This document shows, in pieces, positions 7,135 through 15,120 of a stretch of DNA of 15,120 nucleotides. The stretch's first letter is position 1, and each line of letters starts with the position of its first letter. Made by a program: the position numbers and the translations under genes. Where the stretch lies: assembly GCA_023231105.1 (NCBI GenBank), contig JALNWB010000094.1, positions 1 through 15,120 of the forward strand, read 5' to 3'. This DNA is from Ignavibacteriaceae bacterium. GTDB lineage: Bacteria > Bacteroidota > Ignavibacteria > Ignavibacteriales > Ignavibacteriaceae. The notes under the pieces are model-generated. The model ran no database searches. It worked only from the letters and a program-made list of their open reading frames with translations, and had not been told where the DNA came from.

Positions 7135-8688
7135 TCACTTAGAAGATGGATTTTTTATAGTAAAAATATTTGAGTAACCTGAATAAACTACACCGTCAGT
7201 TGCACGAATTCTGTACGCATAAGTTTTTCCTCCGGTTGTAGAGTTATCATCAAATTGAATGATGTCTGCATCAGTTTTAGACAGTTCAGTAAAATTTGTT
7301 AAAGTTACATCATCAGCGCGTTCAACACTAAAGTTGATTTCATTATTTGAATTATCCTTCCACGTCAATTTAATGATATTCCCAATTGCAAAATATCCTT
7401 GTAAATTACTCGGGGAAATGATTAACGCGGGTTGTGCGCTTGCAGAGATTTCGTTTGTATAACCGGAATAATTCATGTTATCGGAAACGCGGATCCGGTA
7501 GTAATAGGTTAATCCTAAAACGACATCCTGATCATCAAATTGTGTTTCACCTGTTTTAACTGACCCAATCACTGAGTAGGTTAACGATAAAGCTGATCTT
7601 CTTTCAATGATGGTTTGAGTTTCATTAGTGTTGTTGTCCGTCCAAACTAAGCGGATGGTTTTTGAATTAAGGTTGATCGCTCTTAGATTTAAAGGAACGA
7701 ATAAATCATAAGAATATGTTTTTGCATTAACCTCGTTTGAGGTAATAGAATCATTATCTGAGACAGCTTTTATACGATAATAATAATCCGTACTTGGAAT
7801 TAACCCTAAACCTGAATCATTAAACGTTGTAGTATTTTGGGGTACAACTCCAATTGATTGATACTCTGTATAAAATGTTTTGCGTTCTATTCTGAAAAAA
7901 TTTTCATTGTCTGAATTATCCTGCCAGGTGAGTACAATTCTCCTGCTTCCATAAGCAACAGCTGAGATATTGGTTGGGGCGGCAATCGTTCCGCCTGTTC
8001 CGGTTCCGCTTGTTGAAACTTCGTTTGTAGATTTAGATTCTCCTCTTTCGTTATATGCAACAACTTTATAAAAATAAACGTAGGCTGGATCAACTCCGAC
8101 ATCATTCGTATTGAAACTGTTAGCCGCAACCTCTTTTAGTTTTACATAGATTCCTGTTGCTCCTGTTTTTCGGTAAACGCGAAAACCATTTACATTCTGA
8201 TTGTCATGTTTCCATGAAAGATTAACAATTGACTCTGATAATTTTAGTAATGTTAAATTTGTTGGAGCATTGGGAGGAGTAATTACTTTTGCTACAAAGA
8301 TATTTGTTTGTATAGGGCTGTCGGTAGATTTTCCGCTTTTGTCGAAAACTCTTAAGAAATATTTAATTGTTTTTCCAAGGTAAGTTGAATCAATCGTTAA
8401 AATAATTGATGGAGTTGCCGTCGTTCCATCATAATTTACTAAGGTTTTGTAGGTGCTGTCAACCCACAATTCAACCGCACGAACACCAACATCATCTTTT
8501 GCAACAAAGAGAAATTCATTGTTTCCAAGTTGAATGGTATCATTAGTAAGTGGATAACTAATGGTGATGGTTGGATTTTGTGTATCTCCCGAAGTGCCGG
8601 TACCGGGGGTGGTCGGAGAAGTTATGGCATCAACGCAGCCGTAATAAAAAAATGAGTAAAGCAAAACGATAAATAAAATCCTTTTCAT
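7135..8688 (-). CDS. Probable lipoprotein with one Ig-like and four fibronectin type III domains
   Basis: The 517-residue product begins with MKR, a hydrophobic stretch and YYGC, giving a probable lipidated Cys18; the lipobox is imperfect because Tyr occupies -3. A Thr/Gly-rich spacer (22-36) leads to an Ig-like domain (about 38-133). Four FN3-type repeats follow, near 139-227, 236-324, 330-417 and 423-512. Three repeats share a (L/V)(T/V)WxDNxxNE core and the last three share a YxYRI strand. No catalytic domain is present, so it is likely a surface or periplasmic adhesion, scaffold or glycan-contact protein. A strong Shine-Dalgarno, AGGAA, lies 7 nt before the ATG. It starts 14 nt after the deacetylase-like gene and ends 22 nt before the PAS protein, within the same predicted operon. 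Confidence 0.88.
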   Translation of the reverse strand: MKRILFIVLLYSFFYYGCVDAITSPTTPGTGTSGDTQNPTITISYPLTNDTIQLGNNEFLFVAKDDVGVRAVELWVDSTYKTLVNYDGTTATPSIILTIDSTYLGKTIKYFLRVFDKSGKSTDSPIQTNIFVAKVITPPNAPTNLTLLKLSESIVNLSWKHDNQNVNGFRVYRKTGATGIYVKLKEVAANSFNTNDVGVDPAYVYFYKVVAYNERGESKSTNEVSTSGTGTGGTIAAPTNISAVAYGSRRIVLTWQDNSDNENFFRIERKTFYTEYQSIGVVPQNTTTFNDSGLGLIPSTDYYYRIKAVSDNDSITSNEVNAKTYSYDLFVPLNLRAINLNSKTIRLVWTDNNTNETQTIIERRSALSLTYSVIGSVKTGETQFDDQDVVLGLTYYYRIRVSDNMNYSGYTNEISASAQPALIISPSNLQGYFAIGNIIKLTWKDNSNNEINFSVERADDVTLTNFTELSKTDADIIQFDDNSTTGGKTYAYRIRATDGVVYSGYSNIFTIKNPSSK

Positions 8689-8702
8689 AGTAAATTTCCT
8701 GA

Positions 8703-10601
8703 TTATACTTTTGGTTTATCGTAATCAATGTAATAAGTTCTAGTCTCTCCAGACTTGAACTCTTTAATTTTAAGATACAGCATGTGTGTTCCTGGGTTGA
8801 AAGAAAATTCTGGTTGAATTGTTCCAATTATTTCTGAAGAAACTTCAATATTTGTTACGTTCAATTGTAAATCAATTTCAAGCATTATTTCTTTTAATCC
8901 TTCCGTACCAGGATTACTTATCGAAACAGCAACACGGGATTCACCACGCGATTCAATTCGCATTTCTACTTTGTTTTTCTTCACCCACCAATTATAAATT
9001 TCATTCCCTGAAGCAATCCACATCTTTTGAGACTTGATATATTTTATCAAATCTGTTAAAACAGAAATGTTCTGCGGTTGACATTGGAATTCTGTATGTA
9101 CTTTGAAAACATATAACCCACCTTCAAATAAAACTCTATCAACATCTTCTTTGTATGTATAAAGTTGAAATTCCTGTTGCGTTAATCCAAAATCTCGAAT
9201 CACCTCATAGTCATCTCTGGCTGTTTTCGTAATAGAAATAACCGTGTTGTCCCCTTTGATAATAGCTTTAGGGACTGAACGATCGGTAAGAGAATCGGTA
9301 AGAACATATTTGTACTTAGCCTCTGCAATTGTACGGAGACTATTATCATCAAAAAGTCCGTAATAAGGAAGAAGTCCATCAGCGTGAACTCCTTTAATAT
9401 TTTCGATTTTGGAATTAGCTTCTTTTACTTTTTTCGTTTGCGTGTTATAATCATCAAGTTTATTTGTTGTATCATCCACGGCAGCCATATACCCGATATC
9501 AACGACCGCGCCTATATCTCCGTAAGAAGCAATCGTTTTAACCAGATCCTGATAATTTGCTACTTTAGAAGGATCAACAAAAAAAGTAGCTTTAATTCCT
9601 TCAGATTTTAAAAGTGGTAAAATATTTCTCACATTTTGCAGTTGATCTCCGACCATTACAACAAGCATTGCACCTGCTTGATAATCTTCAGGCCAATCTT
9701 TAACATACGCAAGAGGTTTATACTGAAGCCAACTTAAGGCATTGTAAAATAGTTTATCGAAATAAATATAATCTTCTTGAACTCCGATAACAGAATTAAT
9801 CTCAAAACCCATCCAAACAAATCTTCCCCGTCCATAAGAACCATAAACAATACCACCGCTCTTTTTAACTTCTTCACGAACCAAACCGTCCTGTAACCTG
9901 TAATTATACCAAAAACTTACTTGCGTTGTACGAGGTTCTAAAACTTCTACAGAGATAGGACGGTCCCAAGTAGCAACTTTTAGTGGATAACCTGTAGGAA
10001 TATTTGCAGTAAGTGGCAAGTTCCCTCTTAGCGTATGAATTTTAGTCACTTCATCTCGCTCAACTTCCCTTATAAATTTCATTCCGAATACCTCGTTAAA
10101 AAATTCCCACCCTCTCCATTTGCCATCAGCTGAAAAAGACGCAGTACCGCTTGTTGCAAAAACAGAACCGCCTCTATCTATAAATTTTTTAATATTGATA
10201 GTTTCTTCGTCACTTAAAGATTTTGAACCAGGAAGAATTAGTATTTTATAATTATAGTGTTTCCCTTTTTCGATGTCGTTGTCTTTTATAATATCATAAC
10301 TATAATGATAGTTATTTAAGAATTTTTTCCATGTGGTGATGTTGTCGTTTAGCCATGTACTGCCCGGAGGAAGCATATTTTCAGTGTATTGGGAATAAAG
10401 AATTGCAATACTCGTTCCTTCGCCCGAAATAACTTTTTTTATTGAAGAAACGTCGGTAAAAGCTTCTTTATAACTGAAACGTCCCATCACACCTTTGAGA
10501 ATCAACAAATAAACGACAATAGAGGCAAGCATAAAGAGCGTACCCAAAGCGATAACAATCAAAGAGTTTACGGTAAACCCTTTATTTTTTGCTACCTCCA
10601 C
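8703..10601 (-). CDS. Membrane-anchored GATase/ThuA-like plus degenerate polysaccharide-deacetylase-like protein
   Basis: This 632-residue protein starts at GTG, 7 nt after an AGGAG Shine-Dalgarno, and overlaps the upstream gene by 10 nt. One transmembrane helix (about 13-37) anchors a probably periplasmic body. Residues 63-295 resemble the amidotransferase-like fold of ThuA and beta-galactosidase trimerisation domains (KILILPGSKSLSDEE, GGSVFATSG, YGRGRFVWMGFEINS), with no nucleophile Cys. Residues 305-540 follow the NodB deacetylase outline: a first strand AMLVVMVGDQ, then IKATFFVD, PYYGLFDDNSLRTIAEAKYK, and VHTEF near 501-505. The Asp-Asp of motif 1 is reduced to one Asp319, and the H-x3-H metal site is replaced by GDIGAVVDIGYM (361-372), so deacetylase activity is doubtful. 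The last 90 residues look like a beta sandwich. It occupies the place of PgaB/IcaB beside a PgaC-like synthase. A glycan-binding role is inference. Confidence 0.85.
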   Translation of the reverse strand: MEVAKNKGFTVNSLIVIALGTLFMLASIVVYLLILKGVMGRFSYKEAFTDVSSIKKVISGEGTSIAILYSQYTENMLPPGSTWLNDNITTWKKFLNNYHYSYDIIKDNDIEKGKHYNYKILILPGSKSLSDEETINIKKFIDRGGSVFATSGTASFSADGKWRGWEFFNEVFGMKFIREVERDEVTKIHTLRGNLPLTANIPTGYPLKVATWDRPISVEVLEPRTTQVSFWYNYRLQDGLVREEVKKSGGIVYGSYGRGRFVWMGFEINSVIGVQEDYIYFDKLFYNALSWLQYKPLAYVKDWPEDYQAGAMLVVMVGDQLQNVRNILPLLKSEGIKATFFVDPSKVANYQDLVKTIASYGDIGAVVDIGYMAAVDDTTNKLDDYNTQTKKVKEANSKIENIKGVHADGLLPYYGLFDDNSLRTIAEAKYKYVLTDSLTDRSVPKAIIKGDNTVISITKTARDDYEVIRDFGLTQQEFQLYTYKEDVDRVLFEGGLYVFKVHTEFQCQPQNISVLTDLIKYIKSQKMWIASGNEIYNWWVKKNKVEMRIESRGESRVAVSISNPGTEGLKEIMLEIDLQLNVTNIEVSSEIIGTIQPEFSFNPGTHMLYLKIKEFKSGETRTYYIDYDKPKV

Positions 10602-11071
10602 TTTACTGCTCCTTGGTTTTTCACTTTTTCTTTAGCAGAAACATACCCATCACTTGTATATTTCATAAATTTTTGATCTCCGGATTGAGTAGCTTCCGCT
10701 TGCTGCCGCACTGGTTGCGGAAAGGGTTGAGCAGACTGAGTATTTCTTGCCTGAACAGGCTGTGGTCCGGCTTGAGCTCGTTGTTGAACGAAAATTGGTT
10801 CCGGTTGCGGTTTATAACCTGGCTGAAGTGTAGCTTTTACCGGCTCAAACAAAATTTGTCCGGGAGCTCTGCGATGTTCTTGAGCCTGTAATTGTTCAGC
10901 AATTAATTCCGGTGTAAGCAATTCAGCTTGTAATGTTGCCGGCTGCTGAACTTCAACTTGTTGCCCTTGCCGTTCTCTTATTTTATAAAGGATGTAAGCT
11001 CCAATAGCAAGAATAAAAGTACTTATCGTTGCTACTAAAATGATTGTTGCTAAAATAGGTATCAGTTCCAT
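10592..11071 (-). CDS. Small membrane protein with Gln/Pro-rich tail, function unknown
   Basis: The 159-residue product has one N-terminal hydrophobic helix (about 5-28, ending AYILYKIRERQG), then a low-complexity region rich in Gln, Pro and Ala (36-130), and a more ordinary polar tail (SDGYVSAKEKVKNQGAVKW, near 140-158). Positive residues just after the helix suggest the tail is cytoplasmic. I do not recognise the family. It lies 22 nt after the glycosyltransferase gene and overlaps the next gene by 10 nt, so it is firmly inside the operon. It holds the position of PgaD/IcaD, the small partner of PgaC/IcaA, but PgaD has two helices and no such tail, so equivalence is only a guess. A GGTGA sequence 4 nt before the ATG may serve as ribosome binding site. 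Confidence 0.8.
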   Translation of the reverse strand: MELIPILATIILVATISTFILAIGAYILYKIRERQGQQVEVQQPATLQAELLTPELIAEQLQAQEHRRAPGQILFEPVKATLQPGYKPQPEPIFVQQRAQAGPQPVQARNTQSAQPFPQPVRQQAEATQSGDQKFMKYTSDGYVSAKEKVKNQGAVKWR

Positions 11072-11093
11072 GAATTCACCATTTGTGTTTAAA

Positions 11094-12503
11094 TTATTCA
11101 GTTACCGGTTTTAAACCGATTCGTTCTAGTTTTCCCCACTGCATTTCGAATCCTAAAAATTCTTCTACAGTGGACATTGCTTTACATATATCGATTGTTA
11201 AAACAAAAAACATCCGATAAATTATAGCATAAGGAATTAATCTAATTTCTTCTTTTTCTACTGCTATACAATAAAGAGCGGTGGACATATCTAATAACGC
11301 CAAACCAGCCCACCAAAAAAAGATTAAACTTGAAAATCCATAAAATAAAGCTGCAAAAATAAAAAACAGGTTAGAAAAAATATTCATTGTCGGCCATATC
11401 AAAGCTTCGTAAACCATAGTCCACATAATAAAAGTATCACCGAAATTAATAGTAGGGTTGACCAATAATTTTTTGTGTTTACGGATAGCTTGAAGAATTC
11501 CGCGAGTCCATCTATAACGTTGTTTTAATAACTGATGAAGTTTTTCAGGAGCTTCTGTGTATGAAATTGCACGCGGTTCATAGAAAATTTTCCAACCGTG
11601 AGAAAGGATTTTTAAGGTTAAATCTGCATCTTCAGCAAAAGTATCACTTGAGTAATATCCTGCATCTTCAACTGCTTTTCTTCTAAATAATCCGATAGGA
11701 CCAGGAATAATATTTACAAGGCGCATAAAACTTTGTGCAGCGCGCGCCATATTCAAACCTTCGATATATTCCAGGGCTTGTAAATCCGTAAAAAATTTTC
11801 TTCTATTCTGAACTTTTACATTTCCCGCTACAGCACCTATTGAAGGATCAATAAAATGACGAACTGCCGACCTGATGCAATCCTCAGATAATTGTGAGTC
11901 TCCATCCATACAAAGAACAATTTCTGCTTTTGAAAAACTAATTCCTGCATTCAAAGCTTTTGCTTTGCCGCCATTAGGTTTGTTAATTACCGATACTTTA
12001 ACATCTCCATACTTCCCTTTTTTATATCCGACCATTTGTTTTGCAACATCATAAGTGTCGTCTGTTGAACCATCGTTAACTACTATTATTTCGTAGTTTG
12101 AATAATCCAAATTCAATAATGAACGGACTGACTGCTCAATTACTTTACCTTCATTGTAAACAGGAACAATAATAGAAACAAATGGATAGAATCCTTCTTT
12201 CCTGTTAAAAGTATAATTGTTAATGTAAAGGTAAGCCATCACCAAAATTGAAAAATATCTAAAAAGTAATACGATAAGAAAGATAAATAGGGAAACTAAA
12301 GTTGCATATTCTAAAAGAGAACCGAATGATAATATTGTATAAGGGAGAGTAAAATAAATAATTACTAATAATGCAAGCGAAACAAGTCCGTGCTTGAAAA
12401 TTCTTTTGACTAACAACCTTCCTCTATCTTCCTTGAATACTTTGGAAGTCTGAGTGTTGTTTAAGGTTATTGACGTCTTTCTAATATTTTGTTTTAAATT
12501 CAT
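11094..12503 (-). CDS. Processive family-2 glycosyltransferase, PgaC/IcaA-like exopolysaccharide synthase
   Basis: This inner-membrane enzyme (469 aa; PgaC-type enzymes are about 410-450) should polymerise a sugar nucleotide into a beta-linked chain and pass it across the membrane. Two transmembrane helices (about 38-60 and 65-95) precede the GT-A domain and two or three follow it (about 357-440). Catalytic motifs are complete: VVNDGS (Asp144), the metal-binding MDGDS (Asp200, Asp202), AED (Glu291-Asp292, catalytic base region) and QRYRW (328-332). The C-terminal MQWGKLER fits the conserved Trp/Arg tail of IcaA/PgaC/NodC relatives. There is no PilZ domain, which argues against bacterial cellulose synthase. 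The product (poly-GlcNAc or another polymer) cannot be fixed from sequence. The leader has no good Shine-Dalgarno. It follows the TPR-barrel gene after 148 nt. Confidence 0.93.
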   Translation of the reverse strand: MNLKQNIRKTSITLNNTQTSKVFKEDRGRLLVKRIFKHGLVSLALLVIIYFTLPYTILSFGSLLEYATLVSLFIFLIVLLFRYFSILVMAYLYINNYTFNRKEGFYPFVSIIVPVYNEGKVIEQSVRSLLNLDYSNYEIIVVNDGSTDDTYDVAKQMVGYKKGKYGDVKVSVINKPNGGKAKALNAGISFSKAEIVLCMDGDSQLSEDCIRSAVRHFIDPSIGAVAGNVKVQNRRKFFTDLQALEYIEGLNMARAAQSFMRLVNIIPGPIGLFRRKAVEDAGYYSSDTFAEDADLTLKILSHGWKIFYEPRAISYTEAPEKLHQLLKQRYRWTRGILQAIRKHKKLLVNPTINFGDTFIMWTMVYEALIWPTMNIFSNLFFIFAALFYGFSSLIFFWWAGLALLDMSTALYCIAVEKEEIRLIPYAIIYRMFFVLTIDICKAMSTVEEFLGFEMQWGKLERIGLKPVTE

Positions 12504-12651
12504 CTAAGTAATTCTTTATGTGTTAAGAAGTTGGTCAACTCCTATGCCATCAACAAAGTATTACTTTTAGGTTAAAAATGAGGATTTTGCTTTTGAGGTG
12601 TGTTTCAAAACAAGATATAATAAAAAAAATGTACCAAAACTTTACAGGTTT
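12504..12651 (-). other. 148-nt intergenic gap between TPR-barrel gene and glycosyltransferase gene
   Basis: This is the only sizeable gap inside the polysaccharide locus. On the minus strand it holds a weak AAAAC/GTTTT stem followed, about six bases later, by a run of T, which could be a poor terminator. A TTGACC hexamer sits 16 nt before AAGAAT, close to the glycosyltransferase ATG, but the -10 is weak and would leave almost no leader. I see no convincing promoter or riboswitch, so whether the upstream gene shares the transcript is open. Confidence 0.35.
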
Positions 12652-15120
12652 TTAGAAGTTCCATGAGGCTGAGAGCGAAGCGGAAGTAGAATTATAGCTA
12701 TAATCATATCTAAAAGTGCTTCCAAATCCTATTCTTCCGTTAATAACTAAATGGGAAATTGGATTGTAACTGCCTGAAATATATAATTCTCTCACCATCG
12801 AATCACCAAGAGGAATATATCCAAGTTTCCCACCAACTTCAATTTTTAAGTCATCGCTTTTTTCAACAACTGCTTCAGCCCACAAGCTATGAGATTCAAA
12901 ATTTTGAGGTGCATAGTAGCGTGTTGTTGTTGTGCCATTTAAGTCAAAATATGGAATAAATCGATATTGAGCATAGTAGTATTCATATCCAAAATAAACT
13001 TGATCATAAAATTTTTTACCTATGCGCAATTGAAGATCGTTCCCTTTGTTCCCGTCAGAAAGAGTGATATAACTATAATAACTTGATAATTTTAAATGAG
13101 ATTTAGATTCATACTGCCCGTTAAATTTGAATACTTTTGCGCTATATCTGGTATTCACTAAGTAGTTCGAAAAAATCGCCAGAGCCGCGTCCGTATCTTC
13201 ATAGGTCAGGGAAGCAGTATAAACATCTTTTTTCTCCAAGCGAATGAGAAAATCAGAAAGGGGTCCTTTTCTTCGCACTCCATAATTTATATTGTAACCT
13301 CCAAAACCGGCCCCAGTTAATAAATTTTCCGTAATTCTAAAGTATAAATTCCATTTAAATGTCGTCAGAAATGCAACGGCTGTCGGGGAAGTAAAATTGG
13401 TTCTTTGTAAAGTAACTCCTGCAGAAAGAAATGATATTATTCCAAACTCAATCCGTCCTCCATAGGTCTTCACATCAAGGTTTTGATTATCCCTATAAAA
13501 GAAAAAATAAGGCGAAACCCCTATATAATTCGGAAAAGATGCAAAGAATGAACTTAATCCTGTTGGAGGAAGCCAACCCAATCTTTGATTTAAAATTGTA
13601 ATTTGAGTTGAATCTGTCGTTGAATCTAACAATGCGGTATATATCTCTTCTGCCTGGGAATACATTCTGTTTTTGGCATAAGAATCTCCGAGAAGAATTT
13701 TTACATCAGCATTCTCAGGTTGTTCAGTTGATAACTTTTTGAATTCATTTAACGCATTTATGGAATCACCGCTATAGTAGTATGCGTTCGCTCTTGCTAA
13801 AGCAACATCAAAATCATAATTTTGATTGAGTAACTGATCATAAATTGAAATTGCTGTAGAATAATTTTTTGCGCATGATTGTACATCTGCAAATTCCTTT
13901 TGATATACATTTGCATTCTCAGTCTTTGAAAGAAATGCTTCATATTTTGGTAACGCTTCTGCACATTTCCCTTCATAATAGAAGTTCCTTCCCTCATTTA
14001 AAACACTAAAAAGCCGTTCTTGTTCTTCGCGCATTTTTGAGAATTCAATGCTCGCCATAAGTTGAGTGACGGCTTCGTTGGTCGAATCAATACCGTAAGC
14101 TGTATTTGTGTATTGTTCGGATTTGGGAAAATCTCTTTTTTGAAGATATAAAGCTCCTAACCCTAATAAAGCTTCCATACTCTTAGGATTCTTACCTAAG
14201 TAATTATTAAGATAACCTTCAGCTACATTTAAATCTTGCTCTGTCCAAACATTTATTTGACCACGGAGAAGTTGATATTCAAGATTATCAGGATTTTTTT
14301 TGAGCACTTCATCTAAATTAACATTAGCTTTTCCCCAGTCTTTATTCCAAGCTGAATATTGCGCGATTTTAAAAATAACATCGGGATGTTCCCCTTGTGA
14401 AGATTGAATAAATTTTTCTAATGTTGCGATACCGCTATCAAAATCACTTAAGTTTGCATAAGCATCAGCTAAAAATAATGCAGCTTCTTTATCTCCAGGA
14501 TTTTCTTCAAATTTTTTAGTGTATTCTTCTTTTCTCAGATTAAATAATTTTTCGCGTTCAGTAATAATTAAATCCCACAGCACGGTAAATCTTTCTGTTT
14601 GACCAAATTTTGGTTTGAGGTAAAGTAGCTGTTGATAAGCTTCTTCAGTACGATTTACTTTGTTTAATTCGTTCACCAAAGCAAATCTTGTTTCACTATC
14701 TGCTGGGTCTCGTTTCAGCATCCGGTAGTATTTATCTATAGTATATTCTTGAGGTCTTTGCTTCTCCAATTTGCGGTATGTCGTATCAAAATAAGTGTAA
14801 GTATATCCTTTATCACGAGCTAAATCGTAACCGTCCATTGCTTCTTTAAAATAAGGACGAAATGACAGAGCTTTTTCAAAAGCTTCTAGTGCAATTTTTT
14901 TCTTCCCAAGCCAAAGAGTAAAATAACCATAGCGGCTCCATAAGCGGTGGTCTTCAGGATATTTTGCTACATAAATCTTTAAGATTTTTTCCCCTTTTTC
15001 AATATGATTATTATGTGCAAGAATTTCTGTATAACGAATAATTTCGTCAGCTGAACCTTCTTCCCTTTTTAGATATTCATCATACCATTCTTCAGCCGTT
15101 GCCCATTGCCCAAGATTTTT
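12652..15120 (-). CDS. TPR plus outer-membrane beta-barrel protein, PgaA-like exporter, 5' end beyond window
   Basis: The frame is open for 822 residues from the window edge, and the true start lies outside; the ATG at 14838 is internal, because the 94 codons before it continue the same TPR sequence (for example YPEDHRLWSRYGYF and ALEAFEKALSFRPYF). About the first 500 residues are tandem tetratricopeptide repeats of the DxxxxLxLGxxYxxxxxxxxAE style. The last ~310 residues alternate aromatic strands and turns (GVSPYFFFYRDN, FGYEYYYAQYRF) and end in Trp-Asn-Phe, the C-terminal aromatic signal of outer-membrane barrels. A periplasmic TPR superhelix fused to a barrel is the PgaA plan for poly-GlcNAc export; YaiO-like barrels are the alternative. 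With the downstream synthase it likely provides the export pore. Its signal peptide, if any, is not in view. Confidence 0.87.
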   Translation of the reverse strand, partial: KNLGQWATAEEWYDEYLKREEGSADEIIRYTEILAHNNHIEKGEKILKIYVAKYPEDHRLWSRYGYFTLWLGKKKIALEAFEKALSFRPYFKEAMDGYDLARDKGYTYTYFDTTYRKLEKQRPQEYTIDKYYRMLKRDPADSETRFALVNELNKVNRTEEAYQQLLYLKPKFGQTERFTVLWDLIITEREKLFNLRKEEYTKKFEENPGDKEAALFLADAYANLSDFDSGIATLEKFIQSSQGEHPDVIFKIAQYSAWNKDWGKANVNLDEVLKKNPDNLEYQLLRGQINVWTEQDLNVAEGYLNNYLGKNPKSMEALLGLGALYLQKRDFPKSEQYTNTAYGIDSTNEAVTQLMASIEFSKMREEQERLFSVLNEGRNFYYEGKCAEALPKYEAFLSKTENANVYQKEFADVQSCAKNYSTAISIYDQLLNQNYDFDVALARANAYYYSGDSINALNEFKKLSTEQPENADVKILLGDSYAKNRMYSQAEEIYTALLDSTTDSTQITILNQRLGWLPPTGLSSFFASFPNYIGVSPYFFFYRDNQNLDVKTYGGRIEFGIISFLSAGVTLQRTNFTSPTAVAFLTTFKWNLYFRITENLLTGAGFGGYNINYGVRRKGPLSDFLIRLEKKDVYTASLTYEDTDAALAIFSNYLVNTRYSAKVFKFNGQYESKSHLKLSSYYSYITLSDGNKGNDLQLRIGKKFYDQVYFGYEYYYAQYRFIPYFDLNGTTTTRYYAPQNFESHSLWAEAVVEKSDDLKIEVGGKLGYIPLGDSMVRELYISGSYNPISHLVINGRIGFGSTFRYDYSYNSTSASLSASWNF

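Noticed and set aside
7135..8688. Tandem DNA repeat array
   Set aside because: The FN3 copies are similar as protein, but their DNA is well diverged, so there is no nucleotide-level repeat to annotate.
11094..12503. Cellulose synthase (BcsA) identity
   Set aside because: No PilZ domain, too short, and the neighbours (TPR-barrel, NodB-like protein) fit the Pga type rather than bcsB/bcsZ.
12504..12651. A distinct promoter or riboswitch before the glycosyltransferase
   Set aside because: Only a TTGACC/AAGAAT pair at the very start codon and a weak short stem were visible, which is expected by chance in AT-rich DNA.
1..15120. tRNA/rRNA genes, CRISPR arrays, insertion sequences, phage genes
   Set aside because: No cloverleaf-like segment, no regularly spaced direct repeats, and no transposase or integrase frame was seen. 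Nearly all bases are covered by ordinary coding genes.

Overview
The window is AT-rich bacterial DNA in which every convincing gene lies on the minus strand. The TonB-dependent receptor, the outer-membrane barrel ending in Phe, the lipoprotein built from fibronectin type III repeats, and the AT-rich translation starts with weak Shine-Dalgarno sequences suggest the Bacteroidota/Ignavibacteriota side of the tree. My best guess is an Ignavibacteria-like organism. That is inference from protein style, not from a marker gene.

In the direction of transcription (high to low coordinates) there are two blocks. Block A (15120 to 3795) looks like an exopolysaccharide synthesis and secretion locus. It holds a large TPR plus beta-barrel outer-membrane protein with the PgaA plan (5' end outside the window), a membrane processive family-2 glycosyltransferase of the PgaC/IcaA type, and a small one-helix membrane protein with a Gln/Pro-rich tail. 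These are followed by a membrane-anchored protein joining a glutamine-amidotransferase/ThuA-like domain to a polysaccharide-deacetylase-like domain that has lost its metal-binding histidines. Next come a lipoprotein with an Ig-like domain and four FN3 domains, and a soluble multi-PAS protein with a histidine-kinase-like core, a badly degenerate ATPase domain and a C-terminal receiver. From the glycosyltransferase to the PAS protein the gaps are -10 to 22 nt, so they probably form one transcript. A 148-nt gap separates the TPR-barrel gene from the rest.

Block B (about 3670 to 1) begins with lexA. Just upstream lie a sigma70-like promoter and a perfect 20-bp palindrome that starts at the base after the -10 hexamer, which looks like a self-regulating SOS operator. 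A secreted calcineurin-like phosphoesterase starts 44 nt after lexA, and a TonB-dependent receptor (3' end outside the window) starts 1 nt after that. No convincing terminator is visible between lexA and the phosphoesterase.

The two most interesting items are the Pga-like locus, whose deacetylase-like and kinase-like components both look catalytically dead, and the apparently lineage-specific LexA operator paired with an altered LexA recognition helix. No tRNA, rRNA, CRISPR array, insertion sequence or phage gene was seen. No stretch over 300 bases lacks a gene.
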